Shown here: piece by piece, positions 1-7,195 of the stretch
Position numbering within the stretch: the stretch's first letter is position 1
Layout: the number at the start of each line of letters is the position of its first letter
Virus record (IMG/VR): IMGVR_UViG_3300036818_000070
Location: 1-64,000 of that record
Length of the DNA: 64,000 nt
Origin: a virus
Reading direction: 5' to 3' (one strand)
Notes under the pieces: generated by a model
Seen by the model: only the letters and a program-made list of their open reading frames with translations
Databases searched by the model: none
Told to the model about the DNA's origin: nothing
Translations under genes and position numbers: made by a program

Positions 1-38
1 CGCGACCGCGGACGCGGGTTCAATTCCCGCCGTCTCCA
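1..38 (+). ncRNA. ssrA: 3' end of a tmRNA (ssrA)-like gene, partial
   Basis: Only the 3' end is inside the window. Bases 14-18 (GCGGG) and 26-30 (CCCGC) form a T stem around the loop TTCAATT (19-25), preceded by GGAC and followed by a 7-base acceptor strand CGTCTCC and A38. GGAC-GCGGG-TTCAAYT-CCCGC is the typical 3' end of tmRNA, and the CGTCTCCA acceptor is also found in tmRNAs; a tRNA 3' half cannot be fully excluded. No CCA is encoded. It is either the host ssrA 3' end at a prophage junction or a phage-carried tmRNA; the 5' part lies upstream of the window. Confidence 0.6.
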
Positions 39-71
39 CTCAGTAACGACGCCCCGCAAGAGGGCGAATCA

Positions 72-106
72 CCCCGCCAGCCCTAGTGAAATAGGGCGAA
101 ACGGGG
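72..106. other. Nested inverted repeats
   Basis: GCCCTA (80-85) pairs with TAGGGC (92-97), and outside it CCCCG (72-76) can pair with CGGGG (102-106). The stretch is non-coding and follows the tmRNA-like end directly. It may be a terminator-like or structured element; there is no T tract. Confidence 0.4.
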
Positions 107-150
107 CGAAGACTTCCGAAGCCGGGAACCCCGGAAACACTGGGGATTGG

Positions 151-184
151 GCAGCTTGCTACCGAAGTGCCGGTAGCAAGCTGC
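151..184. terminator. 14-bp perfect hairpin and CTACCGG direct repeats
   Basis: Bases 151-164 are the reverse complement of 171-184, with a 6-base loop. The sequence CTGCTACCGG is then repeated in tandem at 181-190 and 191-200, and its core CTACCG also sits in the left arm of the hairpin. No T tract follows, so it may be a protein-binding cluster (for example integrase arm sites) rather than an intrinsic terminator. Confidence 0.4.
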
Positions 185-205
185 TACCGGCTGCTACCGG
201 CTGGT

Positions 206-227
206 CAACTATTCGGCCGAATAGTTG
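206..227. promoter_or_regulatory. 22-bp perfect palindrome
   Basis: Bases 206-216 are the exact reverse complement of 217-227 with no spacer. A spacer-less palindrome of this length fits a dimeric DNA-binding protein site better than an RNA hairpin. It lies in the non-coding leader between the tmRNA-like end and the first gene. Confidence 0.5.
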
Positions 228-255
228 GCACCCCCCCGATTCCGGTCAAGTTGTC

Positions 256-489
256 TTGCCCCCCCACCTGGCGCGCGAGGGTTTGCCCGTTCCTGATACG
301 CGGGCCAACGGCGCAGACGCCCCCGACTCGCTGGCACGCGGTCGGGTAGCGGCCCGTGCTCTTGCGCGTAGCGCGCCCGGCCGCTCCGTTGCCGAGCGCT
401 TCCTTGACGCGCTCGTGTTTGGCGACGGGCGGCCGGGCGACCCCCCTGACGAGGCCGTCGAGCGCGCACGAGAGGCGGCGTGCTGGTGA
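256..489 (+). CDS. Possible small Ala/Arg-rich protein
   Basis: An open frame of 77 codons from a TTG. Its stop (487-489) overlaps a GTG start of the next gene in the GTGA style used throughout this genome, which is the main argument for it being real. The N-terminal half is compositionally arbitrary and there is no clear ribosome site, so it may be non-coding. Confidence 0.25.
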   Translation: MPPHLAREGLPVPDTRANGADAPDSLARGRVAARALARSAPGRSVAERFLDALVFGDGRPGDPPDEAVERAREAACW

Positions 490-1046
490 GCCGGTTCAGC
501 GACGAGTACGAGGAGGACGCCTGGTACGCCAACGCGGGGGCGCTCTGGCAGGCGAACCTGCGCCGGGCGCTTGTGGGTCGGCGTGGCCAGCGCGCGCTCA
601 GGGAGCTGCGCGAGGCGCTGCTGGCGCTGCCCGAGAAGCGGCTGATCGCCGGGGCGCTGTGCACCGTCGGCGCCCGCACTCGACCCGAGCCGGACTACGG
701 CGAGTTCGGCCTGAAGTGGTACCGCAAGGGGCTGGAAGAGACGCTTGACACCGAAGGCGAGGGCGTCTGCGCGATCGGCGCCTACCTCTGGCATCGCAAG
801 GTCAAGTCCGGCGTGGACCCCGAGCGGGCGTTCGAGGAGCTGCCGATGCTGCTCGGCTCGGAGGGTGGTGGCGATTACGAGACAGCACAGGCGGGCGCAG
901 ACGCGGGCCTGACCTTCACTCTCGCCTGGGGGCTTGCCTACCGCAACGACGCGCTGCTCGAAGCGGCCACGCCGGAGGAGCGCTACGAGTCGTTCCTCGC
1001 ATGGATTGACGACCAGCTCATCGAGCCGGAGGTAGCTGTCAAGTGA
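486..1046 (+). CDS. Conserved-looking hypothetical protein
   Basis: 186 residues from GTG 486 (a second GTG at 480 is possible). Start 486 is preferred because it overlaps the upstream stop as GTGA. The N-terminal 60 residues are helical and rich in Arg/Leu/Glu, including the segment ALPEKRLIAGALC, followed by an acidic, Gly-containing middle and a helical C-terminus. There are no membrane segments or cysteine clusters. The family is not assignable by eye. It is the first convincing gene to the right of the tmRNA-like end. Confidence 0.65.
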   Translation: MSRFSDEYEEDAWYANAGALWQANLRRALVGRRGQRALRELREALLALPEKRLIAGALCTVGARTRPEPDYGEFGLKWYRKGLEETLDTEGEGVCAIGAYLWHRKVKSGVDPERAFEELPMLLGSEGGGDYETAQAGADAGLTFTLAWGLAYRNDALLEAATPEERYESFLAWIDDQLIEPEVAVK

Positions 1047-1188
1047 CTTGCAGCCAGCAAGGGGACGCGCTGCGTCTCGTCAACGCAACAGAGGAGGAAG
1101 TGAGCCACCGTTCTACGGCGGCCCGTCTGAGGCTGGACGGGCGAGGCAAGGTAAGAAGTCGCCGAAGCCGCAGGGCGCGGTCAACACT

Positions 1189-1602
1189 ATGTGGAGCCTA
1201 CTCAGAGTGTCGGTGGCACTCGCCGCAGCCAGCTTCTCGCTGGGGCACGCGGCACACAAGCCGCATCACCACCCAAAGCCAATCGACCCTATGGCCCAGC
1301 TCGCGGCCAAGCACGGCTGGGGGGCCGCGCAGGTTCGATACGAGTGGGACGTGCTCTGGCGCGAGTCCCGCTCGACGTCCGGTCATCTCAACTTGTGGGC
1401 CACGAACGGTCACTGCTGGGGCTCGGGCCAGCTCAGCGACGTTGGCAGCGCTTACGGGGCGACTGCCGTCTATCGCTACTACGGGGGCAACTACGCAACC
1501 GTCCGTGGCCAGGAAACCGCTGACCTCAACTACATCGTGCGCCACGGCTACGGCACACCAGAACACGCATGGGAGCACGAGCTGGCGTACGGCTGGTACT
1601 AG
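1189..1602 (+). CDS. Secreted lysozyme-fold / Rpf-APF-like wall hydrolase
   Basis: 137 residues from ATG 1189. Residues 1-20 form a signal peptide (hydrophobic run ending near AHA), followed by a His/Lys/Pro linker and a compact domain. The domain contains W-x-x-L-W-R-E-S with a Glu in the position of the lysozyme-like catalytic acid, then an NGH...GSGQL segment. The C-terminus, AWEHELAYGWY, resembles the AWxHxQAYGWY ending of aggregation-promoting-factor and transglycosylase-like secreted proteins. The probable role is peptidoglycan cleavage outside the membrane. It lies far from the lysis cassette at 38-43 kb and close to the tmRNA-like end, so it could instead be a lysogenic-conversion gene. 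Confidence 0.6.
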   Translation: MWSLLRVSVALAAASFSLGHAAHKPHHHPKPIDPMAQLAAKHGWGAAQVRYEWDVLWRESRSTSGHLNLWATNGHCWGSGQLSDVGSAYGATAVYRYYGGNYATVRGQETADLNYIVRHGYGTPEHAWEHELAYGWY

Positions 1603-1671
1603 AGATCACGATGATGCCCGGCGCGCTGAGTGTGGAGCGAGCAGCGCGCCGGGCCGCGAGAGGGGAAACAC

Positions 1672-1926
1672 ATGAAGCCAGTCCACTTCGACGGCGAGAC
1701 TGACGTCTTCCACGTCATCCAGCACGGCGAGATCGTGCCCGACACCGAGCTGCCACTGGCCATCGTGGACAGTGCGGACCACGGCAAGACGATGACCAGC
1801 GTCTGGATGCTGGACGACGCCGAGCGCGAGGCCGTCGCGAACGGCGCCAACATCGAGCTGCGCACCTACGGCCCAGCGACCCCGCCGGTGTCACTGGCGG
1901 TCTCGACCCGCGAGGTCACGTCGTGA
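1672..1926 (+). CDS. Small hypothetical protein
   Basis: 84 residues from ATG 1672, chosen because AGAGGGGA lies 6 bases upstream; an in-frame start at 1630 has no ribosome site. It is an acidic, soluble, beta-rich protein with no recognised motif. Its stop overlaps the GTG of the next gene, so the two are translationally coupled. It heads a run of overlapping small genes leading to the RusA-like gene. Confidence 0.7.
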   Translation: MKPVHFDGETDVFHVIQHGEIVPDTELPLAIVDSADHGKTMTSVWMLDDAEREAVANGANIELRTYGPATPPVSLAVSTREVTS

Positions 1927-2264
1927 GCCGAGGCAAGCGCAAGCACCCGCACGCGCCATACAAGGCGCCGGAGTCCTTCGAGGAATACAACGCGCTCTAC
2001 CTCAAGAACACGGAGATCACGGGCTTCGGCTTCGACGTCACCCAGCACTTCCCATGCCCATGCTGCGCGGCGCCGGATTGGCTCGTCGTCAGGCTGCTCG
2101 ACTTCCAGCAGGACCACATCGCGACGTGCCGCGTCTGCAAGCGTACCGTCCAGCTTCAGTACGACAGTACGCCGGGCGGCTCCGAAATGCGGGCCATTCA
2201 GACCGGGGGAGATGACCTGCCCGGCTGGTTCCCAACCATTATTCCGCGAGGCGTGGCTCGATGA
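1923..2264 (+). CDS. Zinc-ribbon hypothetical protein
   Basis: 113 residues from GTG 1923. Around residues 45-49 there is CPCC and around 69-72 CRVC, a two-pair cysteine pattern that would bind one zinc. The N-terminus is basic (KRKHPH). The start overlaps the previous stop and the stop overlaps the next start. A nucleic-acid-binding accessory role is likely, but nothing shows a specific function. Confidence 0.7.
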   Translation: MSRGKRKHPHAPYKAPESFEEYNALYLKNTEITGFGFDVTQHFPCPCCAAPDWLVVRLLDFQQDHIATCRVCKRTVQLQYDSTPGGSEMRAIQTGGDDLPGWFPTIIPRGVAR

Positions 2265-2461
2265 TCTCAGGTGACTGGACGGAGCTGAAGCCCTACCGGG
2301 TCGAGTGGCGTGCGGACCTGATCTGCGGGTGGGTGCTCGCCAAGTCCTGTGACACCCACGACGAGGCGCGTGAGAAGATGAAGGAGCAGCACGAGCAGCA
2401 CGGCGGCCAGGTGCGCGTCGTGACCCAGCACGCCATCGACGCAACGGGGCTCGGAGCGTGA
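2261..2461 (+). CDS. Small hypothetical protein
   Basis: 66 residues from ATG 2261, overlapping the previous stop as ATGA and the RusA-like start by 4 bases. It contains a central helix rich in Glu, Lys and His and has no recognisable domain. The tight overlap on both sides supports its reality. Confidence 0.65.
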   Translation: MISGDWTELKPYRVEWRADLICGWVLAKSCDTHDEAREKMKEQHEQHGGQVRVVTQHAIDATGLGA

Positions 2462-2865
2462 CCGAGACCTACGAGATCACCGTGCATGAGGCGCCGCACT
2501 CCAATAACCGGGGTGGCGGCGGCTCGCGCAGCAACAAGTACGTGGCCGCCAAGGAAAAGAAGCGCTGGGAGGGCCTGTTCCTCGTGGAGTTCATGGTCGC
2601 CAAGGTACGCAAGGGCATGACGTTCTGCGCGGTCGAGATCGAGCTTCACTTCCCACGCCCCAACCACCGCGATGAGGAGAACTTTCGTCAGTCCGTAGTG
2701 AAGCCGCTCGCGGACGCGCTCCAGCAGGGCGGCTACCTGCCGGACGACACCAGCGCCGAATTCAAGGTGCGCGACCTCAAGCTGGTAGAGGGCGAGAAAC
2801 CGTGGCCGTACGGCCCGTTCGTGCGGGGCTACACGAAGATCAGACTGGAGGCGACCTACGCATGA
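2458..2865 (+). CDS. rusA: RusA-like Holliday junction resolvase
   Basis: 135 residues. The segment PRPNHRDEENF (about 72-82), followed by the helix KPLADALQQGG and DD, is the RusA signature: Pro-Asn-x-(R/K)-x-D, then a helix, then GG...DD, with the acidic residues binding the metal ions. RusA-family enzymes cut four-way DNA junctions and are carried by many phages to resolve recombination or packaging intermediates. The length matches the family (about 120-140). It sits among replication and recombination genes and shares the genome with a RuvB-like ATPase at 17.7 kb. GTG start, overlapping the previous stop. Confidence 0.85.
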   Translation: MTETYEITVHEAPHSNNRGGGGSRSNKYVAAKEKKRWEGLFLVEFMVAKVRKGMTFCAVEIELHFPRPNHRDEENFRQSVVKPLADALQQGGYLPDDTSAEFKVRDLKLVEGEKPWPYGPFVRGYTKIRLEATYA

Positions 2866-3032
2866 GCTTCTGGGCCTACGTGGGCGTCGGCGTCCTCGTC
2901 TTCTATGCAGTTCTGGCGCTGCTGATTATGACGGACCCCTGGCGTCATCGCCGCTTCATGCGGCGCGAGGAACGGCGCTTCAACGAGAACTTCGACACGG
3001 AGGTTGGGGAATGGCTGAAGCCGAGACAGTGA
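2862..3032 (+). CDS. Single-pass membrane protein, 56 aa
   Basis: ATG 2862 overlaps the RusA-like stop. Residues 4-24 form one hydrophobic helix (WAYVGVGVLVFYAVLALLIM), followed by a strongly basic stretch (RHRRFMRREERR) that would stay in the cytoplasm. No function can be assigned. Confidence 0.65.
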   Translation: MSFWAYVGVGVLVFYAVLALLIMTDPWRHRRFMRREERRFNENFDTEVGEWLKPRQ

Positions 3033-3211
3033 CCGGCGAGCGTCCACCGCTGACGCTGTCGCAGGACCAGATGCAGAACGCCTGCCCGACGGTTGGCCCG
3101 AAGACGCAGATGGCGATGATCGGCCGAGCGGTGTACGTCAAGCACGCGGGCGAGTGGCTACTGCTCGACGCCGACCGGCACGGCTACCCGCCACTGGGTC
3201 ATGGCTCGTGA
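3011..3211 (+). CDS. Small hypothetical protein
   Basis: 66 residues. ATG 3011 lies 20 bases inside the previous gene with AGGTTGGGGA upstream as the ribosome site. Soluble; no motif seen. It overlaps the next small gene by 11 bases in another frame. Confidence 0.6.
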   Translation: MAEAETVTGERPPLTLSQDQMQNACPTVGPKTQMAMIGRAVYVKHAGEWLLLDADRHGYPPLGHGS

Positions 3212-3374
3212 CGCCGAGCCACAGCCAAACGAGGAGGCCGACGCGGAGGACGTCCACAGCGGGCTCAACGGCTACGTCAACACCCAGCACCCGTCGCTCG
3301 GTGGCATCGACTGGCCCTTCACCATCTTCGACCTGATCGGCAAGGACGCCGACCGACGCTACGACGACCGATGA
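3201..3374 (+). CDS. Small acidic protein, 57 aa
   Basis: ATG 3201 to TGA 3374. The N-terminus is acidic (Asp/Glu-rich residues 4-17) and the C-terminus contains WPFTIFDLIGKD. The stop overlaps the ATG of the next gene (ATGA), fitting the coupled gene string. No domain was recognised. Confidence 0.55.
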   Translation: MARDAEPQPNEEADAEDVHSGLNGYVNTQHPSLGGIDWPFTIFDLIGKDADRRYDDR

Positions 3375-4036
3375 CAGCGATACCCACAGAATCAGTGACA
3401 CTTCAGGAGCTTGCACAGTTCATGCAGGACGGCGCGTGGCTGGACCTCGGCACCGAGGACGGCGTGCTTGAGCGCGTGCGCATCACGGAGATCAGAGTGC
3501 GCCCACGCGGCGACGACCTCATGCTCCGGCAGGAGTGGGTGATCGCCGACCAGCGGCTTCATCGCGAAATCGAGATCGACGCCGAGTCGGTGTGGCGCGC
3601 TAAGCCGACCAGACTGGACATCTTCGAGGTCAGGTCGCCATACAAGGCGCGCGATGGCGTCGCCAAACCCGACGCGGCGTTCGGGGCAATCACCACGGCT
3701 ATCGCCATGCACGAAGGGTTCGATATCCAGCAGCTCACCGGGATGGCCCCAGTCGGCGAGTTCGAGTTCGGCAGACTTATCGCCTGTCGTCATGTCGGAA
3801 TCTTGCTTCAGTACGGCATGACAGCAGAGTCGATGACCGAGGCAAGCTTCCGCTTCGGCTACAGCTCGCCACAGCCGTACTACACGGCCAGGGAGAAGCT
3901 CGAAAAGAACGACGGCGGCATCGCGACACTGCTACGTAAGTGCGTGCAGACCTGTGCCCATCAGCTCGGCGGCGTACCGTGTAAGCCACTGCTCGATCGA
4001 GACTTCCCTGAGCTTGCCGGAGTGCTCGGCGGATGA
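3371..4036 (+). CDS. Protein with DnaA domain IV-like C-terminus
   Basis: 221 residues. The C-terminal 90 residues read like the DNA-binding domain of DnaA: an opening helix (ITTAIAMHEGFDIQQLTG), then RLIACRHVGILLQYGMT and FRFGYSSPQPYYTAREKL. These align by eye with the DnaA pattern R-x-x-A-M-Y-L-x-R-x-L-T ... FGGRDHSTV ... K. There is no Walker A motif, so the AAA+ part is missing. The N-terminal 110 residues are beta-rich and unassigned. A role in binding an origin or DnaA boxes is inferred from the fold and from the replication neighbourhood. Confidence 0.55.
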   Translation: MTAIPTESVTLQELAQFMQDGAWLDLGTEDGVLERVRITEIRVRPRGDDLMLRQEWVIADQRLHREIEIDAESVWRAKPTRLDIFEVRSPYKARDGVAKPDAAFGAITTAIAMHEGFDIQQLTGMAPVGEFEFGRLIACRHVGILLQYGMTAESMTEASFRFGYSSPQPYYTAREKLEKNDGGIATLLRKCVQTCAHQLGGVPCKPLLDRDFPELAGVLGG

Positions 4037-4227
4037 TTCCCGACACACCACAGCAGGAGTGGGTGGAGTGCACCGTCAAGGACGGCCACAAGCAGCTCGG
4101 TTACTGGCGCAGGCACCCGCGCAGCCAGCGCATCATCTGCGTGAAGTGTCACCCGCCAGCGACACGCGAGCTAACCACCGTGAAGCGGCTCGATGCCATC
4201 GCTAGGGCCGCTGGAGCGCGACGATGA
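4033..4227 (+). CDS. Small basic zinc-binding-like protein
   Basis: 64 residues, ATGA overlap on both sides. A single pair CVKC followed by H sits near the middle and the rest is basic. It may bind DNA, RNA or zinc; no family was recognised. Confidence 0.6.
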   Translation: MIPDTPQQEWVECTVKDGHKQLGYWRRHPRSQRIICVKCHPPATRELTTVKRLDAIARAAGARR

Positions 4228-4367
4228 GTAAGCGCCGGAAGGTCAGTCCCTACAAGGTCGCCTGCCCGCGCTGTGGCGCCGGGCGCGGCGAGCGCTGTCG
4301 CCGGAAGGTCAACGTCCCGCACGCCGCGCGAGGGGTCGCTGCGAACGGGAAGTGGAGGCGCTGGTGA
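4224..4367 (+). CDS. Zinc-finger microprotein, 47 aa
   Basis: ATG 4224 to TGA 4367. The core CPRCGAGRGERC...PH..R matches the short phage zinc finger of the form CPxCGAxxGxxC-(n)-H-x-x-R. The same pattern recurs in the 59-aa gene at 32381. Its stop overlaps the GTG of the nuclease gene, and GGAGG for that gene lies within its last codons. Confidence 0.65.
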   Translation: MSKRRKVSPYKVACPRCGAGRGERCRRKVNVPHAARGVAANGKWRRW

Positions 4368-5581
4368 AACTCCCCAACGACAGCATTGGCATCTCGGACA
4401 TCAACGAGTACCGCGACTGCCCGCAGAGCTTTGTGTTCGGCATGCGTCGCCACGTCGAGCTGCCAGAGCGGCTCCAGCTAGAGCCTGGCGAGCGCGACGA
4501 GGCGCCGGAGTCGGTCGCGGCATCCACCGTCTACGGCTCGGCCATCCACGAGGCCATCAGCCACGTCGAGACCGGGCATACTCACGAGGTCGCGATCGAC
4601 CTGGCGCTCCAGGTCTACGGCACATGGCTGACACCCGACGACGTCCAGCTCCTGCGGGAAGACCTGGACACCTACGAGCTGCGGCATCCGCGGGACGCCG
4701 AGCTGGTGGCCTGCGAGCGCGACATGCGTGTGCCGCTGTTCGTTGACGATGACGGTACGCAGATCTACTACAGGTTCAAGCTGGACGTACTGTTCCGGCT
4801 AAAGGCGCACCCCGACGTCTACATCCACCGTGACTACAAGTCCTCGGCGCATCGCAAGACGTCGGTCGAGGTTCATAAGGACCCGCAGATGTGGTCGTAC
4901 AACTGGGCCATCCACGAACTGTGGCCGGAGTGCCGACAACTGTTCCAGGAATACGACCAACTCAAGTTCGGCGTCGAGCGCACATCGAAGAACGATCAGC
5001 AGCGGGCGCAGATCAAGCAGTGGCTGATCGACAACGTCAAGATCATCTTGCGCGACGAGACCTTCAAGCCGAAGATCAACGAATGGTGCCGATGGTGCCC
5101 GCTCGTGGTCACCTGCCGGGAGACGCACCGCGCCACCGAATTCTGGCGCGGCAGGCTTGCCCTCACGGCCCCCATGACCAAGGAGGGCGCCAAGGTGAAG
5201 GTCGCCCTACTGGACGAGGGGCTGGAGCTGGAGCGGCTGATACGCGACGAGCTGCCGCGGATGCAGCAGGCCCGCAAGCACATCGAGCACGTCGAGAAGC
5301 TGCTGAAGTCCGTCATCGAGGGGATGAGCCTGGAGGAGCGCGAGCGCGTCGGCTGGCGGATCAGCGAGCGCCGGTCCAAGACCATCCCGCCGGAGGCTCT
5401 CCGCGAGCTGCACAGCATGCTCGGTGACAGCTTCTATCACTTGGTCTCGATGTCGATGAAGCGGCTCGAAGATTTCGTAGGCGCGCCGAAGAAAGGGGAG
5501 CCGGTTCCGGCTGAACTCCAGTTGGCGCGAGACATGGCATTGGAGGACACCACCAGTTCGACCCTGGTTGCCGCAAACTGA
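4364..5581 (+). CDS. PD-(D/E)XK nuclease, Cas4/RecB-like
   Basis: 405 residues from GTG 4364, chosen because GGAGG (4354-4358) lies 5 bases upstream and the start overlaps the previous stop as GTGA. The nuclease core is visible: His in GSAIHEAI (about 62), Asp in RFKLDVLF (about 141) and DYKSS (about 157-161). One cysteine near residue 19 (YRDCPQ) and three more near 242-251 (CRWCPLVVTC) form the four-cysteine arrangement that binds an iron-sulfur cluster in Cas4/AddB enzymes. The remaining C-terminus is a helical extension. It probably processes DNA ends in phage recombination; no cas1/cas2 or CRISPR is nearby. Confidence 0.8.
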   Translation: MKLPNDSIGISDINEYRDCPQSFVFGMRRHVELPERLQLEPGERDEAPESVAASTVYGSAIHEAISHVETGHTHEVAIDLALQVYGTWLTPDDVQLLREDLDTYELRHPRDAELVACERDMRVPLFVDDDGTQIYYRFKLDVLFRLKAHPDVYIHRDYKSSAHRKTSVEVHKDPQMWSYNWAIHELWPECRQLFQEYDQLKFGVERTSKNDQQRAQIKQWLIDNVKIILRDETFKPKINEWCRWCPLVVTCRETHRATEFWRGRLALTAPMTKEGAKVKVALLDEGLELERLIRDELPRMQQARKHIEHVEKLLKSVIEGMSLEERERVGWRISERRSKTIPPEALRELHSMLGDSFYHLVSMSMKRLEDFVGAPKKGEPVPAELQLARDMALEDTTSSTLVAAN

Positions 5582-5883
5582 GAGAAAAAGACGGACTGTT
5601 CCGCCGCGTGGCTGGTTACAGTTCGTCTACAAAGAGCAACAGCCCCACTGACGACCCGGAGTCTGGCGGACGAAGGTCGGAGCGAGGCCGTTGCAGGGAT
5701 GATGTGCGGTTCCGAGGAACCCGAGACCCACTAGGGGTGATTCGGGTTTCTTCGGGGCCGAACGCTGTTGAGAGTAGCAAGCGGTCGGACGGAACCGCAA
5801 CTGGCCTGGCGGACAGTTGCAAAAGGGATGATGAAAGTGACGAATAGCGGGGAAACTGTGCGCGCTCCGTTCGGGGCGCGGCG
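5582..5883. other. Intergenic region before the initiator gene
   Basis: About 300 bases with no convincing gene. It holds one plus-strand copy of the start-associated repeat (GGAGTCTGGC, 5658-5667), two copies of GGGATGATG (each close behind GTTGCA) about 130 bases apart, and a terminator-like hairpin. GCGGTTCC and GGAACCGC form a distant inverted pair. Its position next to the replication initiator candidate makes it a possible origin or control region. Confidence 0.45.
5718..5752 (+). terminator. Terminator-like hairpin
   Basis: AACCCGA (5718-5724) pairs with TCGGGTT (5742-5748), with an inner ACCC/GGGT pairing, followed by TTTCTTC. It would end transcription from the nuclease operon before the next gene. 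Confidence 0.5.
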
Positions 5884-6837
5884 ATGAGTATTGAGGCTCT
5901 GTGTTGGGCCTGGAAGCAGGAGCTGCCCAGCGCGGGTCGCAAGCTCGTTCTCGTCGCCCTCGCCGACGCAGCCCACGAGGACGGCGAATGCTGGCCGAGC
6001 TACAAGACCCTCGCCAAGAAGACGGGACTGGCAGCCGCCACGGTGCGCGGCTACGTGACCGACCTCGGTGACGCTGGACTGTTGAAGAAGGAGGCGCGAG
6101 AGCGGTCTGACGGCTCCCAGACGAGCAATCGCTACTGGCTCCAGATCGAGGGTGCGGACGGGTCGGCAGGCCCTGGCGACGCGCAGCGTAGTGCGGACGG
6201 GGCCGCGGCCGTGGGTGCGGACGGGTCAGCACCCCACTACGTTGAACCCAAAGCTGAACCAACAACTAAACCCAACGGGCAGGAGTCGCTGCTACCGAGC
6301 GATGTCCCGCCCCCCAAGACGAGCCCCGTCGCCGAGATCTGGGCGCACTACCAGACGGTCGTCCCCAATGCCCAGCGACGCGTGCTGGACGGTCGGCGCA
6401 GGCGCATCATCGAGAAGGCGTTGAAGGTGCGCACCGTCGAGGACTGCATCGGGGCGATCACCGGCCTCTCACGGTCGGACTTCCATCGAGGCCAGAACGA
6501 TCGGCGAAAGGCGTACCTGGACATCGAATACGCGCTCGGGCTCCAGTCGGAATCGCCAGACAAGCGCATTGATGACTGGCTGGAGAAGCTCGGGCAGCGC
6601 GGCTCGGCGCACGATGCCGTGCAGGCGCGGCTCGCCGACATCCCGCAGGACCGCAAGCACATCGTCAGCACTGACATTCAGCGTGTCAAGGCCCGCTTCT
6701 CTCGGCCGCAGCACGAGCCCACTGTCCGCATGGGGCGAGAGGCAGAGGCAGCGCTGCGCGAGTACCCAGGCATCGAGGTCATCGAGAACGAGGACGGCTC
6801 GTTCGCAGGCTGGAGGCTAGTCAATGACCCAATGTAA
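5884..6837 (+). CDS. Winged-helix replication initiator-like protein
   Basis: 317 residues. Residues 1-85 form a winged helix with the typical pattern: KLVLVALADAAHEDGECWPS, then TLAKKTGL, a recognition helix with ATVRGYVTDL, and DAGLL. This is the N-terminal domain of many phage and plasmid replication initiators/replisome organisers. A variable Ala/Pro linker (about 90-150) is followed by a helical C-terminus. It lies two genes upstream of DnaB, the usual order for an initiator or helicase loader. No ATPase motif is present. Confidence 0.65.
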   Translation: MSIEALCWAWKQELPSAGRKLVLVALADAAHEDGECWPSYKTLAKKTGLAAATVRGYVTDLGDAGLLKKEARERSDGSQTSNRYWLQIEGADGSAGPGDAQRSADGAAAVGADGSAPHYVEPKAEPTTKPNGQESLLPSDVPPPKTSPVAEIWAHYQTVVPNAQRRVLDGRRRRIIEKALKVRTVEDCIGAITGLSRSDFHRGQNDRRKAYLDIEYALGLQSESPDKRIDDWLEKLGQRGSAHDAVQARLADIPQDRKHIVSTDIQRVKARFSRPQHEPTVRMGREAEAALREYPGIEVIENEDGSFAGWRLVNDPM

Positions 6838-7195
6838 ATCGCGGCGTAAGTGGAAGCCGAAGTGGATTGGCAAACGGTTTAGCCCACGCAAGTACGAGCA
6901 CCATCACGAGCTGCACACCTACGAGGAGGCTCTTGTCCTCCGCGTCATCGCGGAGCGTGGCGGCTACGGCGACCCGCCACAGTGGTGCCGCGACGAGCCC
7001 GAGCGCTGGAACCGCAAGCAACTCGACATGACGTTCGAGCGACTCCGGCGCAAGGGGCTCGTGACCTTCCACGGCCGTCGGATCAGCCGCAACCGTTTCG
7101 AGGTCCGGGTCCACCGGATCAGCCGCAACCGTTTCGAGGTCCGGGTCCACTATGACTACCGCCTGTTGCGCGTCGGCGCGAGGGAGGACGCGTGA
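6824..7195 (+). CDS. Small basic winged-helix-like protein with internal duplication
   Basis: 123 residues, overlapping both neighbours. The N-terminus is very basic and the middle (EEALVLRVIAERGG ... LDMTFERLRRKGLVTF) resembles a winged helix. A 36-bp in-frame tandem duplication makes the 12-residue segment RISRNRFEVRVH occur twice near the C-terminus, lengthening the beta wing. It sits between the initiator candidate and DnaB, so it may be an accessory DNA-binding factor. Confidence 0.6.
   Translation: MTQCKSRRKWKPKWIGKRFSPRKYEHHHELHTYEEALVLRVIAERGGYGDPPQWCRDEPERWNRKQLDMTFERLRRKGLVTFHGRRISRNRFEVRVHRISRNRFEVRVHYDYRLLRVGAREDA
7079..7150 (+). repeat. Perfect 2 x 36-bp tandem repeat
   Basis: Bases 7079-7114 and 7115-7150 are identical. 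The repeat keeps the frame of the surrounding gene and looks recent, since no base has diverged. Confidence 0.95.

Noticed and set aside
5608-5847. 79-codon plus-strand frame in the intergenic region
   Set aside because: Ser/Arg-rich without protein-like pattern; it crosses a terminator-like hairpin and repeated non-coding motifs.
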